Assembly (NCBI RefSeq): GCF_964204645.1 | Contig: NC_134029.1 | Coordinates: forward strand, 4,535,001-4,599,000 | Direction: 5' to 3' | Source of the DNA: Tubulanus polymorphus | Taxonomy: Eukaryota; Nemertea; Palaeonemertea; Tubulaniformes; Tubulanidae | DNA: 64,000 nucleotides | Shown: positions 13,072 to 25,257 of the stretch, one piece after another | Numbering within the stretch: position 1 is the first letter of the stretch | How the letters are laid out: each line of letters starts with the position of its first letter | Made by a program: the position numbers and the translations under genes | The notes under the pieces: model-generated | What the model saw: the letters and a program-made list of their open reading frames with translations, nothing else | Database searches by the model: none | What the model was told of the DNA's origin: nothing

Positions 13072-14545
13072 GACGATGCAAGCAACGACAGCACTGTCAA
13101 ACTGGCCGTCAGTACTGTGACCAACTGATTCGTTAACTAACCCAAGCTCAGTATTTGAAATGGTTTTATCGACGTAGATTAGTCACAAAATGGCTGGCGA
13201 GATTCAAGTGAAAAACAAAATTCGATATTCAAATAAGTACCGAAACGAAGAGTGCTTCAACTTGCCATCAGTAGAAAACGTAGACACGTTCGTTTCGTAT
13301 TTTGTTATCTAATAGCCGCAGAAGTGATACTTTGTTTCAGACGGTAGCGTTCACCACGGCGATGCCCTTATTTGAATATTGTGCAGACGAATTCGCCTGA
13401 TATTGACCCTTATACGCCATAAGACCTTTAAGACCTCGCTACACGGATCATTTCGTAAGAGATCAATCGATTCATTTGTTAAATGGTTATGAATATGGCA
13501 ATCACGCGCAGAATAATCATTTAGACTCTCTATCTTATTCGAACAGGTGAAATTAGGGACAAATCAATTAATCGTATTACGTAATTCGGGCTTCAAGAAG
13601 CCGCAACTGACTGTTGAGGAGACTATCTATCCGTCCGATATGGAACTTCGCTATAAAACTCGCGTATATCTCCGGCCGGTAAAAGTTGATTGACAATTAT
13701 CTCTGACATAGGAAAGCGTCTAGCGCGGTTTCGGTCGGTAATCAACTTAACGGCTGCCGCGTAGCGTTCAAATCAGGCTACAGCGCTCATATAGCCCTCT
13801 GGGGTACTATAATGCTCCCCGTGTGTCGATCACTGATTGAAATATACTGTCCGTTGACCATCGGTCGGTGATCACTAGCGATACCAGCGGAATACCGATC
13901 AAATAAAATCAGAGATCGAGCCTTTTTATCGAATTGTTCTAGCCTCTCCCCGGAGAGAGCGATACGTCAGTAAATTCACTTTTGCTAATAAAGATGTCCA
14001 AATAATCACTGGCATTGATTCGACAGGGGATTTGAAATCGACCTTCATATCTAATATGGGTGCACCATATCTGTCAGCTATAGTATATAGGTCACTAAAC
14101 CGTTACCTAGACTGGAGCCTTTTAATAACACGAAGGAGACCCAAAAATGAAAAAGAAATATAAAGATATTTATTCCTATATCGCCATATAGTACATACTT
14201 ATTGATGCTTTCTGACAAGACTTTAAAGGAATCCTTTGACTAAGCGCTGTGCTCTTTTGTGCGCGGAAGTAAATAAGACCCGAATGTCATTAGATGTCAC
14301 TAGAAAACAACCCGAGATACAAGATCATCATCAGCGAGTTGCCATATTCTCCTATCATTGTCCATTACTGATGCATAAATACAGGATCGTTCGTCATGTT
14401 TATAGATCGTATATTTACGTCACTAAATAATCGGTAGCATCGCGTATCGAGACATATTCGTCATTACGCGCTCAGTGATCATCGTTAGTGAAATACCGGG
14501 GCAACGAGTGCTATAGTGGAAACATCAAAATCATATATGATAGAT
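13072..14545. other. Non-coding interval, nothing recognised
   Basis: Between the alanine tRNA and the retrotransposon fragment I find only one open frame longer than 60 codons (14236-14430, plus), without family resemblance. No repeat or RNA structure stands out. Confidence 0.5.
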
Positions 14546-14547
14546 AG

Positions 14548-15088
14548 CATTACATTACATTACATTACATTTATTCTTTATTGCTCCAAATTGTACATAA
14601 TTTTTCGAGCACAAAAACAACAGTAATATACATAGAAATAAAAGTTTACATACTTCTACATAATATTTTAACATAAACTGCAAGTTTTCTTATCACATTT
14701 CTATCATTTGTGTTGAATAATTTCCTAAATTTGTAGGTAGTTGGGTTTACTGTGAAAAATTCGGGTATATACGCATTTCGCAAGTTCAAAAAGTAGTTAC
14801 ATTCCAAAACATAATGGAATTCGTCACCGATTTTGTTTAGGTTACATTTGGTACATAAGCGATCGCCCCTTGGTATGTTTTGGTATCTACCAGTTTCAAT
14901 AGGTAGCGGGTGAATAGAGCATCTAAATCGGATAAGAGCCGAACGTAAATCCATTGGTAGGTTAAGTAAAAAAGCATAGGGCGACATTTGCCAAAGCATT
15001 AAAGGAAGATCCGACCGTTTTTTATCGAACTCATCTGCGGATTGATGAAAGCGTTTTCGTGAAAAAGTCCTATCGTATTCCCTAGTCT
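14548..15088 (-). mobile_element. 5'-truncated non-LTR (LINE) retrotransposon
   Basis: The minus strand carries an open segment from 15086 to the stop at 14646 (146 codons, entered just after an in-frame TAG), followed by a roughly 75-bp 3' tail with AATAAA-like sequence and a pentanucleotide repeat (ATGTA, about four units, 14548-14572). The protein has the C-terminal zinc-knuckle layout of LINE reverse transcriptase ORFs: in its last 117 residues are R-F-R-C-S-I-H-P-L-P-I-E-T-G-R-Y, then CTKC, then H62 and C67, a CCHC arrangement. The reverse transcriptase and endonuclease domains are missing, so this is a dead 5'-truncated insertion, as is usual for target-primed reverse transcription. The clade is uncertain. 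Confidence 0.85.
14646..15086 (-). pseudogene. LINE ORF2 C-terminal fragment (zinc-knuckle region)
   Basis: This is the coding remnant within the retrotransposon. It begins downstream of a TAG and reads T-R-E-Y-D-R-T-F and on into F-H-Q-S-A-D-E-F-D-K, then a Met at 14999 and the CCHC knuckle (Cys-x2-Cys-x9-His-x4-Cys). This domain ends the ORF2 protein of several LINE clades and is thought to help bind template RNA. No frameshift is seen inside the remaining 146 codons, so the truncation is the main damage and the insertion may be fairly young. Confidence 0.8.
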
Positions 15089-15723
15089 AGACTCAGTTCC
15101 ACAGGTTAAATTTGGCACTGTTTCGAAGTTAATTTATTTCCATTAACTGCGAAGAGTAAAATCTTTTCCGAAAAATCATGCTATTAAATTGCTACCTTAT
15201 TTCTCATTTCTATTGAGCCTAAAAGTTTACCCGGCCAGCCACCTATTTACCCTGTACATGACAAACTGGCGGTTATAGAACTGATTACGAATTTTATTGC
15301 AGATTACAAAATGATCCGGCCGATAATAGGAGAAACAGGGTATCATTATATTTTAGCCGTTGATAAGATAACGGCCGTGCCGTCGCTCGTACGATTTTTA
15401 AGCGTGTTTATATGTTTCCCATTTAGTTGGAGTTAAATTGAATTCTCTACGCATCTCATGCACTCCTCCAGATAAATCAGAGACAACACGAATGTCCCTG
15501 GAATTACACCCACTCTATTCGCGAATCTTCGATTGAAATTAAGCTTTAATTGCGTTCGAAATCACTCTATACGTTATGTTAATTTTCGTAAATGACACTA
15601 AGTGATCGATCAGGAGAGACTTCGATCACAGTAACGGCATCAACGCGTCCGCGAATCCATCAGTCAGCTAGTTCAAAAACCACACCTGATCGGGAATCCA
15701 TCGAGGCTGCTGCAGCATTGCGT
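15089..15723. other. Non-coding interval, nothing recognised
   Basis: No open frame of note, no RNA gene and no repeat that I can recognise between the LINE fragment and the first MITE-like copy. Confidence 0.5.
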
Positions 15724-15853
15724 CCAGGCGCACAGTCGTGACTGAAGTCAAAAATGGCTCTTAAATCTCAAGACCGGCTTTATTGGATGGGCTTTAGAAC
15801 TATGTTAGCCTAGACTGGTCTTGAATCTAAGCCATGCCTTAACAACTGGCCTC
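15724..15853. repeat. Palindromic MITE-like element, copy 1
   Basis: The element begins CCAGGCGCACAGTCGTGACT and ends with AAGCCATGCCTTAACAACTGG, so its ends are imperfect inverted repeats. The interior has AAGACCGG and GACTGGTCTTGA blocks in inverted order. The same plan recurs at 18840, 33693, 37263, 41189, 51033 and 63400. No transposase is present, as expected of a non-autonomous element. Confidence 0.7.
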
Positions 15854-16158
15854 TGGATTACAAACTGACATGTTGCTACAGTTGAATATTAGATTAAAAA
15901 CATTTGCCAATAAAAATGGTTGCTCGTGGTGCTGTGCGGTAGATTCTGAAATACTAACCGCAGGAAATGGAGCATCGTCGGATTTCCGAGGACTCTGCAG
16001 TGTTGTCAAGTGCTTCGGCATGCTGTCACAAACACTTGTTGAACGAAAGGCCACACGAAAACTCAGCAAAACGTCTTAAAATCAAAAATAAATACCGAAC
16101 AAATTCTTCATATTCATCAGCACTGACAGATATATTACTTTGACCGAAAATGACAGCT

Positions 16159-16183
16159 TGTCACCGTTGTCACCGTTGTCACA
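16159..16183. repeat. Short tandem repeat upstream of tRNA-Asn
   Basis: The unit TGTCACCGT with a trailing TG/TC repeats about two and a half times directly before the tRNA gene. It may be chance, or may sit in the upstream Pol III region; nothing further can be said. Confidence 0.6.
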
Positions 16184-16186
16184 AGT

Positions 16187-16207
16187 GTCTCTGTGGCGCA
16201 ATCGGTC

Positions 16208-16253
<46 letters not shown>

Positions 16254-16260
16254 AGGGACG
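16187..16260 (+). tRNA. tRNA-Asn (anticodon GTT)
   Basis: A complete 74-nt cloverleaf. The acceptor stem GTCTCTG pairs with CAGGGAC (one T-G wobble), the D arm is GCGC/GCGC around the AATCGGTCA loop, the anticodon stem TTCGG/CCGAA has loop CTGTTAA giving GTT, and the T arm GGTGG/CCACC has loop TTCAAGC. Discriminator G and no encoded CCA. A TTTTT run at 16263-16267 fits the Pol III terminator. No intron. All paired regions are intact, so it should decode AAC/AAT codons. Confidence 0.97.
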
Positions 16261-18839
16261 AATTTTTATATCGACGTGCGTCACACCGGGGCGAAGAATC
16301 TCATCAGTGAGATAATTCAGTTTTCCTATGTTACAAAAAAATATTCCAGAAGTGATTCCGCGGGTTTGTTCTACACAGTACGTAATCCCCTGAGCCTATG
16401 CCCGTTCCGATTGCTTGCGTATGCCTGCATTAATTTTGAATATAGATAAGCTGAGTGTGTCGTATCTGTTCATTCATCTTGCCGAAAGAAGTAATTACGT
16501 CTTAAACAAGCCATTCCCATAAGAGTGAAGCTAACTTTTAACCGGATTAAGAATGTTGCGAATCGTGTCTCGGTTGTTTCGCAAAGACGTTCCCGCGATC
16601 ACTCTGACGGGACTGGAAAAAATGTCGTACGGTGTTCTGTCCATAGACGTTCAAATGTATTTGTCTTCTTTCTTTTTGCAATGGCGCATGATATATTCCT
16701 CTAGTTACGCTTCTATCATCCCAGATGTCTTCATTATAACATCCGATAATCTGTATTTTCATTTATAAAGAGGTAGAAAAAACCCGACTTCGGAACTCGG
16801 AAACTCACGAACTCGAGATGACGTCTCAGGGCTTCCATAGTGTGACGTCAACTTGAGCGAATAGCTCTTTGTGAGGGATCGATGATGATCGAAGATTAAT
16901 AGAGCCTGTATCTACCCAAGAAACTTCTGCGTGCGACATTGACCAATTCTAGGGTTCCTTCATATAAAAAGGCAATTTCTAGCTGTCCGATCCATCACAA
17001 TGCTACGTCATCATTTCCTGGTTCTCAGTTTTGCTATAGAGTAGGAATCCAATAGATCGACCATTATGTTAGAAAAACCAGTCATTTACCAGTATTTTTA
17101 AAGAAATAATCGTACCGGTACAGCAGTATGAAGTACGTAGATGGTGCATACGTATAATCACTGAAATACACATGTATGTATCTTAATAATATGTATATGG
17201 TAAAGATGTATATCGATATATAGATATAATAGATAATATGTATATGTTTGAAACGTATACGTATATGTCGTGGACAAGATATGTATATATCTTGAATTCA
17301 TTTGAATATGCTTTAAACTGATACGTATACGTCATCAAAAAAATATGTTTATGTATAAGAATGCCATATAATCGTGTCTCGAATTTCATTCCATATTTCA
17401 CATTCATCATTCCCTGAATTTTTAGATATTTTCGATATTTGGAATAATGTTTTCGTTGTTTTATTGTGGGTTTGAGACTCTATTCAAATGATTCGGATGA
17501 TTGTATTTTTGTATGTTTTGTAACAACGATAAGGGAATAAAGTAATAGAATAATAACACAGCACCGTGTAACAAACTGACGTGTTAATAGATTTTGAAAT
17601 GAATCGTGCACCACGTTCTGCATCTCTATTTAGTTTCATCGTTTTCAATCACATGTTGTCGAGAATCATTGCTGTAAAATCGCCATAAAAACTACGGCTA
17701 TTCATACAGTTACAATTGACGAGTATTTGATCCTGCAAACGAGCCATTATCATCGACAGTCAGTTCTTTGTAAATCACGAGATAGATAAGGGTGATTGAG
17801 GCCAGATAATCTACACGATTACCTCGTTAAGATGTCCTTGCAGCAGAAGATTTACAATCGAGGGATAAACACTATTGATTTTTCATCCGAAGTCACTCGT
17901 TTCGATGCTGCCTAATCGTTGACAACACTTTTACAAATGACTGGAACCGTTTCCGCTTCATGTCACTGAACAATCCTCCCTATAATGTAGATCTCGGGAA
18001 ATTACATTAAAACACGTCAAAAGATATTTTTCGAAAATGATAACTTTCCATACGTTCATAAAGATAATAACATGGTTCATGGCCACTCGAAAAGTTAGAT
18101 ATATTAGAAATTGGCGCGTAACTACGAATAAAGACTGAACTTTAGATAGTTCTCAAACTATTTTTGAACAATGCGTTTGGGATACTTGAAGATCAGATAT
18201 GCTGGGAATTCGTAGATATATCTTCAAAAAAGTTTAGTTGAAAGAACGCAATAAATCTCGAGTGTTATCTGCGGAATAAAATGCCTTTGAAATATTCCAA
18301 AAACATCGACGAAAGCAAATATCTTTAACCACCACCAAATCATTAAAAGTATGTTGGAAGTATTTCAGAAATGTAAGTTCACAGATTACGTTTCGTTGTT
18401 GAAGGAATTACATATTGTCGATGAACAGTACTTCAATAAGGCTGATTTAATATTACTACTGGACCGAATACTCAACATTCCCTGAAAGAACTCCGATGAT
18501 TACAACTATGACTGACAGATAATCAAGACAGGCAGCTTTCCATAATACGTAGAATTATGTACGGGATTTGAATACGGCGATATTTTCGCATCCTCCGCGA
18601 TCGAGAACATTTTCCAAACGATGCATGGACTCGTATATCAAACGTCATCGGTGGGTACTTCCTTCTTATTGCTACATTAATTGCTACAGCTACAAGTTCC
18701 GGAAGTTGTACACCGGAAGCTACCGGCTATATTCAAATATCCCGAGCTGGAAGGAATTTTCTCCAAATGGCAATTGTACTTATCTCTGATGCAAGGTTTT
18801 AGAGATTAACAATTAGAAGAGCTTATAAATCTTTTGGCA
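16261..18839. other. Non-coding interval with an AT-rich quasi-repetitive core
   Basis: From about 17150 to 17360 the sequence is dominated by ATGTATATG, ATACGTATACG and related alternating purine-pyrimidine steps, including two copies of ATACGTATACGT-like sequence. This is a degenerate simple-sequence region. Opposing frames at 16547-16768 (71 codons each way) have no family resemblance. The rest is featureless. Confidence 0.5.
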
Positions 18840-18982
18840 GGGGCCGGTTGCGCAGTCATGGCTGATTAAGATCAGTCTAAGACCAATCAACTTCTACAAC
18901 AACAATCTAACATCTGAAGATAAATCTTAAGAATGAGGACCACTTTTTAAGAATTAGTCACGACTGTGCAACTGGTATCCGG
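18840..18982. repeat. Palindromic MITE-like element, copy 2
   Basis: It starts GGGGCCGGTTGCGCAGTCATG and ends TAGTCACGACTGTGCAACTGG: good terminal inverted repeats. The interior contains AGATCAGTCTAAGACC and a matching CTTAAGAAT region. About 143 bp; non-coding. Confidence 0.75.
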
Positions 18983-21900
18983 TTGTTATTCGGTTTTATT
19001 AAAACCTAGGCGATGGCTGGCAATCCGATGTAGGTCGTAAGTCTTTACGACATCAAGAGTCATTGTTCGGGTTTTGCTGAATTTATTCCAGAGTTTCAGA
19101 TGATACTGTTCCATTGCTATAGTAACGAAGAGGCATAGACTATGGACTTCGATTTCAATTACTTCTAAACAATAAACAAAAAGTGCTTTTCTATTCAACC
19201 ACACGCCAACACACGCATACATTCAATAGATGTTGGGGTGGATGACGTTAGACAAACTCTTCTCGCACAAATCTATTTTTCGCATAGCACAATACGCGTA
19301 TGGAGCGATAATTAAAAATACACAGAATTATTCTGAGTCCATGAGATTATTCCTGGAACGAACATCTACCGATATAACGTGTACGCTTACGCCAACATCA
19401 ATTAAAGCTCTCACGTTCCGTAAGCGTATTGTTTGTGACGTCATTAAGTGGTTCCGCGTAGTTCGTTCGGGGAAGTTTTCAATTAATGAGTAAAGCGAAA
19501 TCCGCACGACGCGAAATGACGACCGTTATTTCGGAGTGTATCATCATCGCGTGTTCAACGGTGAATACAGAATGATTTCCTGCCATTTTCAAAACGATAA
19601 GTATTCAGAGATACTACATCAATTGAATGTACTTTTTAAAATCGTTCAAGCCACACGCAATATTGTCAGTCATGGCATCATCGGCGGATAATGCACGCGT
19701 ACGCGGTATATTATAATGAAAGATAAAAATTTCGTAGCTGTACGAACTGCGGCAACAAGCCGGGGTTTGAGATAAACAATAGTGATTGCTGATTCCGGGG
19801 GAAGCTTAAAATAAATCAGTCGTAAATGAATGACTATAAACATCGGCCATCAGTTTGTGCCTTGAATAGGAAAACATCTCCGTCGGCATCGGGTGTTCTA
19901 ATGATAGTCGTCGATATTGCGTCATCAACGATCGACAGACAAACAAAATAATCTATATAAAACTGTAGATAACATTCAAACGTATTCTGTGAAACCAGAG
20001 AAGCTCAACATCAATATACAGGCGTCGATGAACCCCCGATAAAGAGCAATGCCCGTAAAAGTTTTTAAATATTTGCTGAAACTAAACCCCGGGAAACTAA
20101 AGAGAAGAGCGTGATGAGCATGGAGCCTCAAGAGAGTTGTTGAAATTGATACTTGACAAGGAGAAGACAAAGTCGATGTTCGATGAAGACCCGAATATTT
20201 CAGTTGTACTGATGATGTCTGACCCTCAATGTATTGGTCAGATATCGTTATTTTCCCGAAGAAGAAGATTATGCAAAAACGTTCTGAAGTTGAAAGGCTT
20301 GCATATTAAGAAAATATGCTTGCTATATATGTCGTCACCCTTGCCGACATCAAACGGCTTTACAGTGGGTATCCTAGGAACATACGTATGTTCGAATACA
20401 TCTAAAAGCTAGCCGATGGGGGCGGGAAAAATGCCGTATATAATGTACATACTCGTTCAGTTGGATTCCGGGTAATAACCGCAACAGCGGGGAATATTGT
20501 ATTCATCAAAGAAGCAAATCAACTTCATAAGTTAGTTTCCCTCTCTGTAGCTTCTATTCTGAAAACAATCGCTTCATATTTAGAAAAACTATTTCTGTAA
20601 TATTGTTCGCAGCGCCTGATCGGGGGTAGCGCGCTACCGCGGTTGTCATTATATCGATAGACAATACCCCCTGGCAAGAGGAAGCTAGCGGCGCAAGTAA
20701 TTATTATTTTCACTGAGCTATTAAAATCTTTATAGAATTTTTCTCGCAAGTTTATGAGTTTTCCTAACGTGTTATTGCCGTACTCTGATCTCGTGTGATT
20801 AATTCGCTTTCCCCGATGCCACCGTATACCACATATGTAGTTATCAGTTGCACCTGACACCTCGACTTTACGACAATATACATCATTTTCGCATCGTGTT
20901 CGTTTCGATGTTCTTATGAATAATTTAGATCTAATGTGATTTATTAAGTGCAAAAGGTAGATATTTGTGGCGAAAATCATAATGGTTTTTTCGAAGGTTT
21001 TGATGCATTTTTCAAGAAGTGGGATTCACTACCAAACCACACAGGTCTAGCTACGAATTTTGCTATATTTTTTCTACGTCATATTCTCGTCAAAAATACG
21101 GCGATAAGACAGAACCGGAGACGTTAGAAAAAGCTGGAAGTGTATTACTGGCTTGCCGATTTCATTTTTAAGAAATCGCCGCAATTGACTACCGCAACCA
21201 ATCTCGGGATGCACCGGGGAGCTTAAAAAAACGGTAATTCAGTAGCTGAATGCCGTAAACATCTGCTGGCTCGATCGATCCTGAAAAAATTGTAATGATA
21301 CCAGGTTGCGCTAGAAAACAATCAGCAGAATAATTTACTCCATTCCCTCATCAATGGATGGATATCGAATCTTTATAGCGTGGTATTATTTCCGAAACAC
21401 CCTGGCCATATTTCAAAGACCATTATTATCCTTAACCCGGGGTCCACTCAAATCGACTAATACTTTCATTCACCTATGGCTTATAGCCGTGGACTCTAAA
21501 AACGAATATTTGCAAATTAGGCACGTTCTATTTCTGTATTTACTGATTTATCTAGCAAATGAAGACCAATAAACGGCAGATTGGTGTTTAGAGAAGTGAC
21601 CACGCAAAAACTCCGGGAAATGGTGAGTGCAGACCATGGACTCTAAAAAACGACCGAGTTCAGTGTAGCTACGATCAATTTTTCGTCGACTGCTGGCCTT
21701 TTAATCATACGTCGCGTTTCACGTCCCCTAGTTTTAGAATCCATGGTTAAAGTTAACGCAGGCCGATCTCGGTTTGTTTTTTTGTAATCAGTAAAGGCCA
21801 GTCCACTTACACGTAACTCAAATTATGCCTTTCGTTCTACGCGTAATTCCTCTCGGAAGCAAAGCTGATATCATTTTCTGTTCTAATGTGTTAATATATA

Positions 21901-24860
21901 TATCACCATTGTCCCTCGTGTTATCAACATCGAATTCATCTCTATTTCGCGAAAGCAGAATTGGCGATGACTGCAGTTAATTCACAAAGTATGAAAATAA
22001 TGATGACAAATGAAGTTATGATTTCGAAAGGATGAACACGAACGAACATTACCATTTCATCTGAGCAATATGTTACTTTCGAGGGACTTAAGTGTCTATT
22101 CATGCATGTATGCTAGCATTATCAGCAAAATCTATTCTGGATGTCAGGCTGATTTTGTTCTAAACACGAATTTCTTCGTTTTCATTATATTTTTGCCTGT
22201 TATCGCTATCAATAACACCTATTTCACGGATGATAAAAAGATTGTCGAAATGGATCTAGACACGGAATTAGCCATATTCTGTTAGAGTAAATTACCATAA
22301 GATCGCGGCAAATTCGAATTAACTCGACATGACATAAATCCCGGTTATCAATCTGGCTTTAGTTGAGTTTCTTATTATATCCTAATTATATCAATGACGT
22401 ACGATAAGACAGTATAGCGCATTGAAAATGCGGCCAGGTATTATGATCATGGAGTAAATGTCATCCCACCCGGATGGCTGTAAGTCAACAGCCGAATCGT
22501 GCTGGTTACAATTTCTGGGATTATTTCTTACGTATCTTTAGTGTGTTGTTTTCTTCGTTATCAGTTAACACGGTTCGGCATTTCTATGTATGGTATTTGG
22601 AACCATCACGACCGACCGAACATAACGTTAACAAATATTAACAAGTATGTATTTTGACACTCGACGTTTCACTAGTGGTTCGTAATTTCCTCCTACTCGA
22701 CTTCTCTCCACCTTCGAGAGCTTGATAAGTAAATGAAAATCGGACGAAGAAAAGAGCGCTGGTCGATGGGTAATTGTACCCGGAAGTGCACAGTACGTGT
22801 GGGTGACTATTTATCAGCATTTAGTATTCCGATGCTGACCACCGCGCCGAGTCGTGTATGCATTAACATGGCTGTTAGTATTCACCTGTGATCTACTATG
22901 ATTGCTCTGCCAACTACCAATATCCGAATAACAAAATAAAAAACGTTGATAGGCGTAGTAACGATTGCATAAATCTGCTCAGCTCGACTAGTCTATCGGA
23001 ACTCTCGGAAAATGGCCATTTCTAAATCGGGCTATAAACATAATACAGACGGAATGAATAAATCTTATTCATTGACTTTTCGTTACAGAACGTGCAACTT
23101 GAAAAAAAAATAATACGCGCAGAACCCAAAAACAACATTGAGGTAACATTCATTTCATGCACTGAAGAGGAAGTATTCACTTGTAGGTAAATACAAAATT
23201 AGGTGCTAATTGTCGGCTAGAATGCCACGCGGATAACGGGTACGTTATCGTTCGCAAACTAACATAAGTATAATGGTTCGAAATGTGGCATCACACTATC
23301 ATTTCAGTCAAAAGGTCTAATAGCTAACTAATGATAAAACTAATAGCTAGTGATTGTCATGATTGTCAGATGGATTCGTTATAGGGGACTTTAATGTCAC
23401 GATATCAGATATGAATTAGGTCCGTAGCACGACGTTCAGTCACGAATCGAATTAAAATGTGATAAAATCCCATACAGATTCAATCAAAATTTAAACAGTT
23501 CATGAATTCACCAGCATTTAGATGAAATGCGCATGATAGATTTATTTTCCGAAACTACGTCATGATTCACCCCATCACTGATCGTTTCAGAAGGTTTTTC
23601 GACATCGTAAATGTATATAGACCTGACTGGAAGGAATCACATTCATATGGACTTCGCGCCTGATCGCCGTGTATTCCGAATGCGACTTATAAAGATACCA
23701 TACTTCCTCGTAAGCTTCCTCGTTAGCTATTTCTAACTGCCATTTTGAAGATGGATAAGCATCACGTTCAGATACTATTCTAATGGGCCTCTGACGGTCA
23801 TTAGGCTCATCCTATAGTTGAGCATCATTAGGTTTTATCATTAAAAAACCTATCGAAGGTTACAGTAAGAGCTACCCCATCCCCTCGTCCTATTCTATTT
23901 TGCTCATCTTCTTGTTCGAAAATCTAATTTGCGAATATGATCCAGGTTCGATACGTCGTTGGCTTGCCATTTAAATCTATTTTCAAAATCTCATTTGTTC
24001 TCAACGCAGAACGATTCCAAGTAATCTATGAACTGGTTGATCAAAGAAAAAACCCCGGAAGATCAATGCAGTTCCGTCGCTAATATGGTATAAGATCACT
24101 TAATAGATAATCGAAGTTTGAATGGATCGCAAATTGTAAAACTTAGAAAATATCGGAAAAATTCTCACTGATCGATAGCATTATTAGGCAAATATTATGC
24201 ACTACGAAGTGAAGTAACGTCTTCAGATGCGCAACGAATGATAACTCAATTCAGATTTCCTCTCCATTCCCCAAACAAAAAAGCATTTGTTGTATCTCAT
24301 TCTGTAATCAGATTGATCCATTTGGATTTGGATTTTTTTGCGATCAAAGCGAACTTGATTACACAACATTCTGGAAGTGCTGCTCCGTAGTTTGCGGGGC
24401 AAACCTCTACTCCGGTAAGCGAGGCAAATTCGGCAAATAATCAGGATTCTTATCTTGTATAGAAAGGATGCTAATGACCCGATAGATTAACAGTTAACAA
24501 GACCTGATTGTTAAATTCACATCGTTTCCACGAGCTCACTAGAGACAAGGTTACCGTGCACGATAATTAATGAACGTCAGGAAAATATTCCAAATGCGGA
24601 AAAAGTCATTAACGACTTTACCTATTTCAGAACCGTATCTTGTAACACTCCGGGGACACGAAACTAATCTAAATTCCTTTGAATCAATGCTGGAACATAC
24701 CAACTCAATTATCTAGGAAATAGGAATACCATTCATTGTTCGGTTGACTGCACACGGTCACTGGACGACTTTGAAACTTTGCTTGACTAACTTAAGACCA
24801 TCGATGCAACGATATTACCCTATAAGAACTAGAATTTTCATTAATTAATTATATGTGGCT
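18983..24860. other. Long non-coding interval without a supported gene
   Basis: The longest open frame here is a 151-codon minus-strand frame at 20525-20980, moderately basic and unlike any family I recognise; a frame of this length is expected about once by chance in a window this size. Other frames are shorter than 92 codons. No RNA gene and no clear structured repeat were found. I treat the interval as intergenic, allowing that isolated exons could be missed. Confidence 0.45.
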
Positions 24861-24861
24861 T

Positions 24862-25257
24862 GTCAATGGAACTGACTGGACGAGTGACCGGTCAATGGAA
24901 TTTACTGGACGAGTGCCCGGTCAATGGAACTGACTGGACGAGTGACCGGTCAATGGAATTTACTGGACGAGTGGTCGGTCAACGGAGCTGAATAGACGAG
25001 TTGCCGGTCAATGGAACTGACTGGACGAGTGGCCGGTCAACGGAACTGAACAGACGAGTGGCCGGTAAACGGAACTGAATAGACGAGTGGCCGGTCAACG
25101 GAACTGAATAGACGAGTGGCCGGTCAACGGAACTGAATAGACGAGAGGCCGGTCAACGGAACTGAATAGACGAGAGGCCGGGCAATGGAACAGAATAGAC
25201 GAGTGGCCGGTCAACGGAACCGAATAGACGAGAGGCCGGTCAATGGAACAGAATAGC
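24862..25257. repeat. 29-bp minisatellite, about 13.7 copies
   Basis: Thirteen full 29-bp units and one partial unit follow each other with no gaps, each beginning GTCAA(T/C)GGAA and ending GACGAGNGNCCG. Units 1-4 alternate between an ACTGACTGG form and a TTTACTGG form, a 58-bp higher-order dimer. From unit 7 on, the form GAATAGACGAG(T/A)GGCCG takes over. Units 10, 11 and 13 have GAGAGG instead of GAGTGG. The length of 29 is not a multiple of 3 and stops occur, so it is not coding. Confidence 0.97.

Noticed and set aside
16150-16449. 99-codon plus-strand open frame starting in CHRCHRCHKC
   Set aside because: It runs straight through the tRNA-Asn gene and the short tandem repeat before it; the Cys-His pattern is produced by that repeat.
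20525-20980. 151-codon minus-strand frame
   Set aside because: No domain, no splice support, and a frame of this length is expected about once by chance in this much AT-rich sequence.
24862-25257. Minisatellite considered as a CRISPR-like array
   Set aside because: Units are contiguous with no unique spacers, and the setting is eukaryotic.
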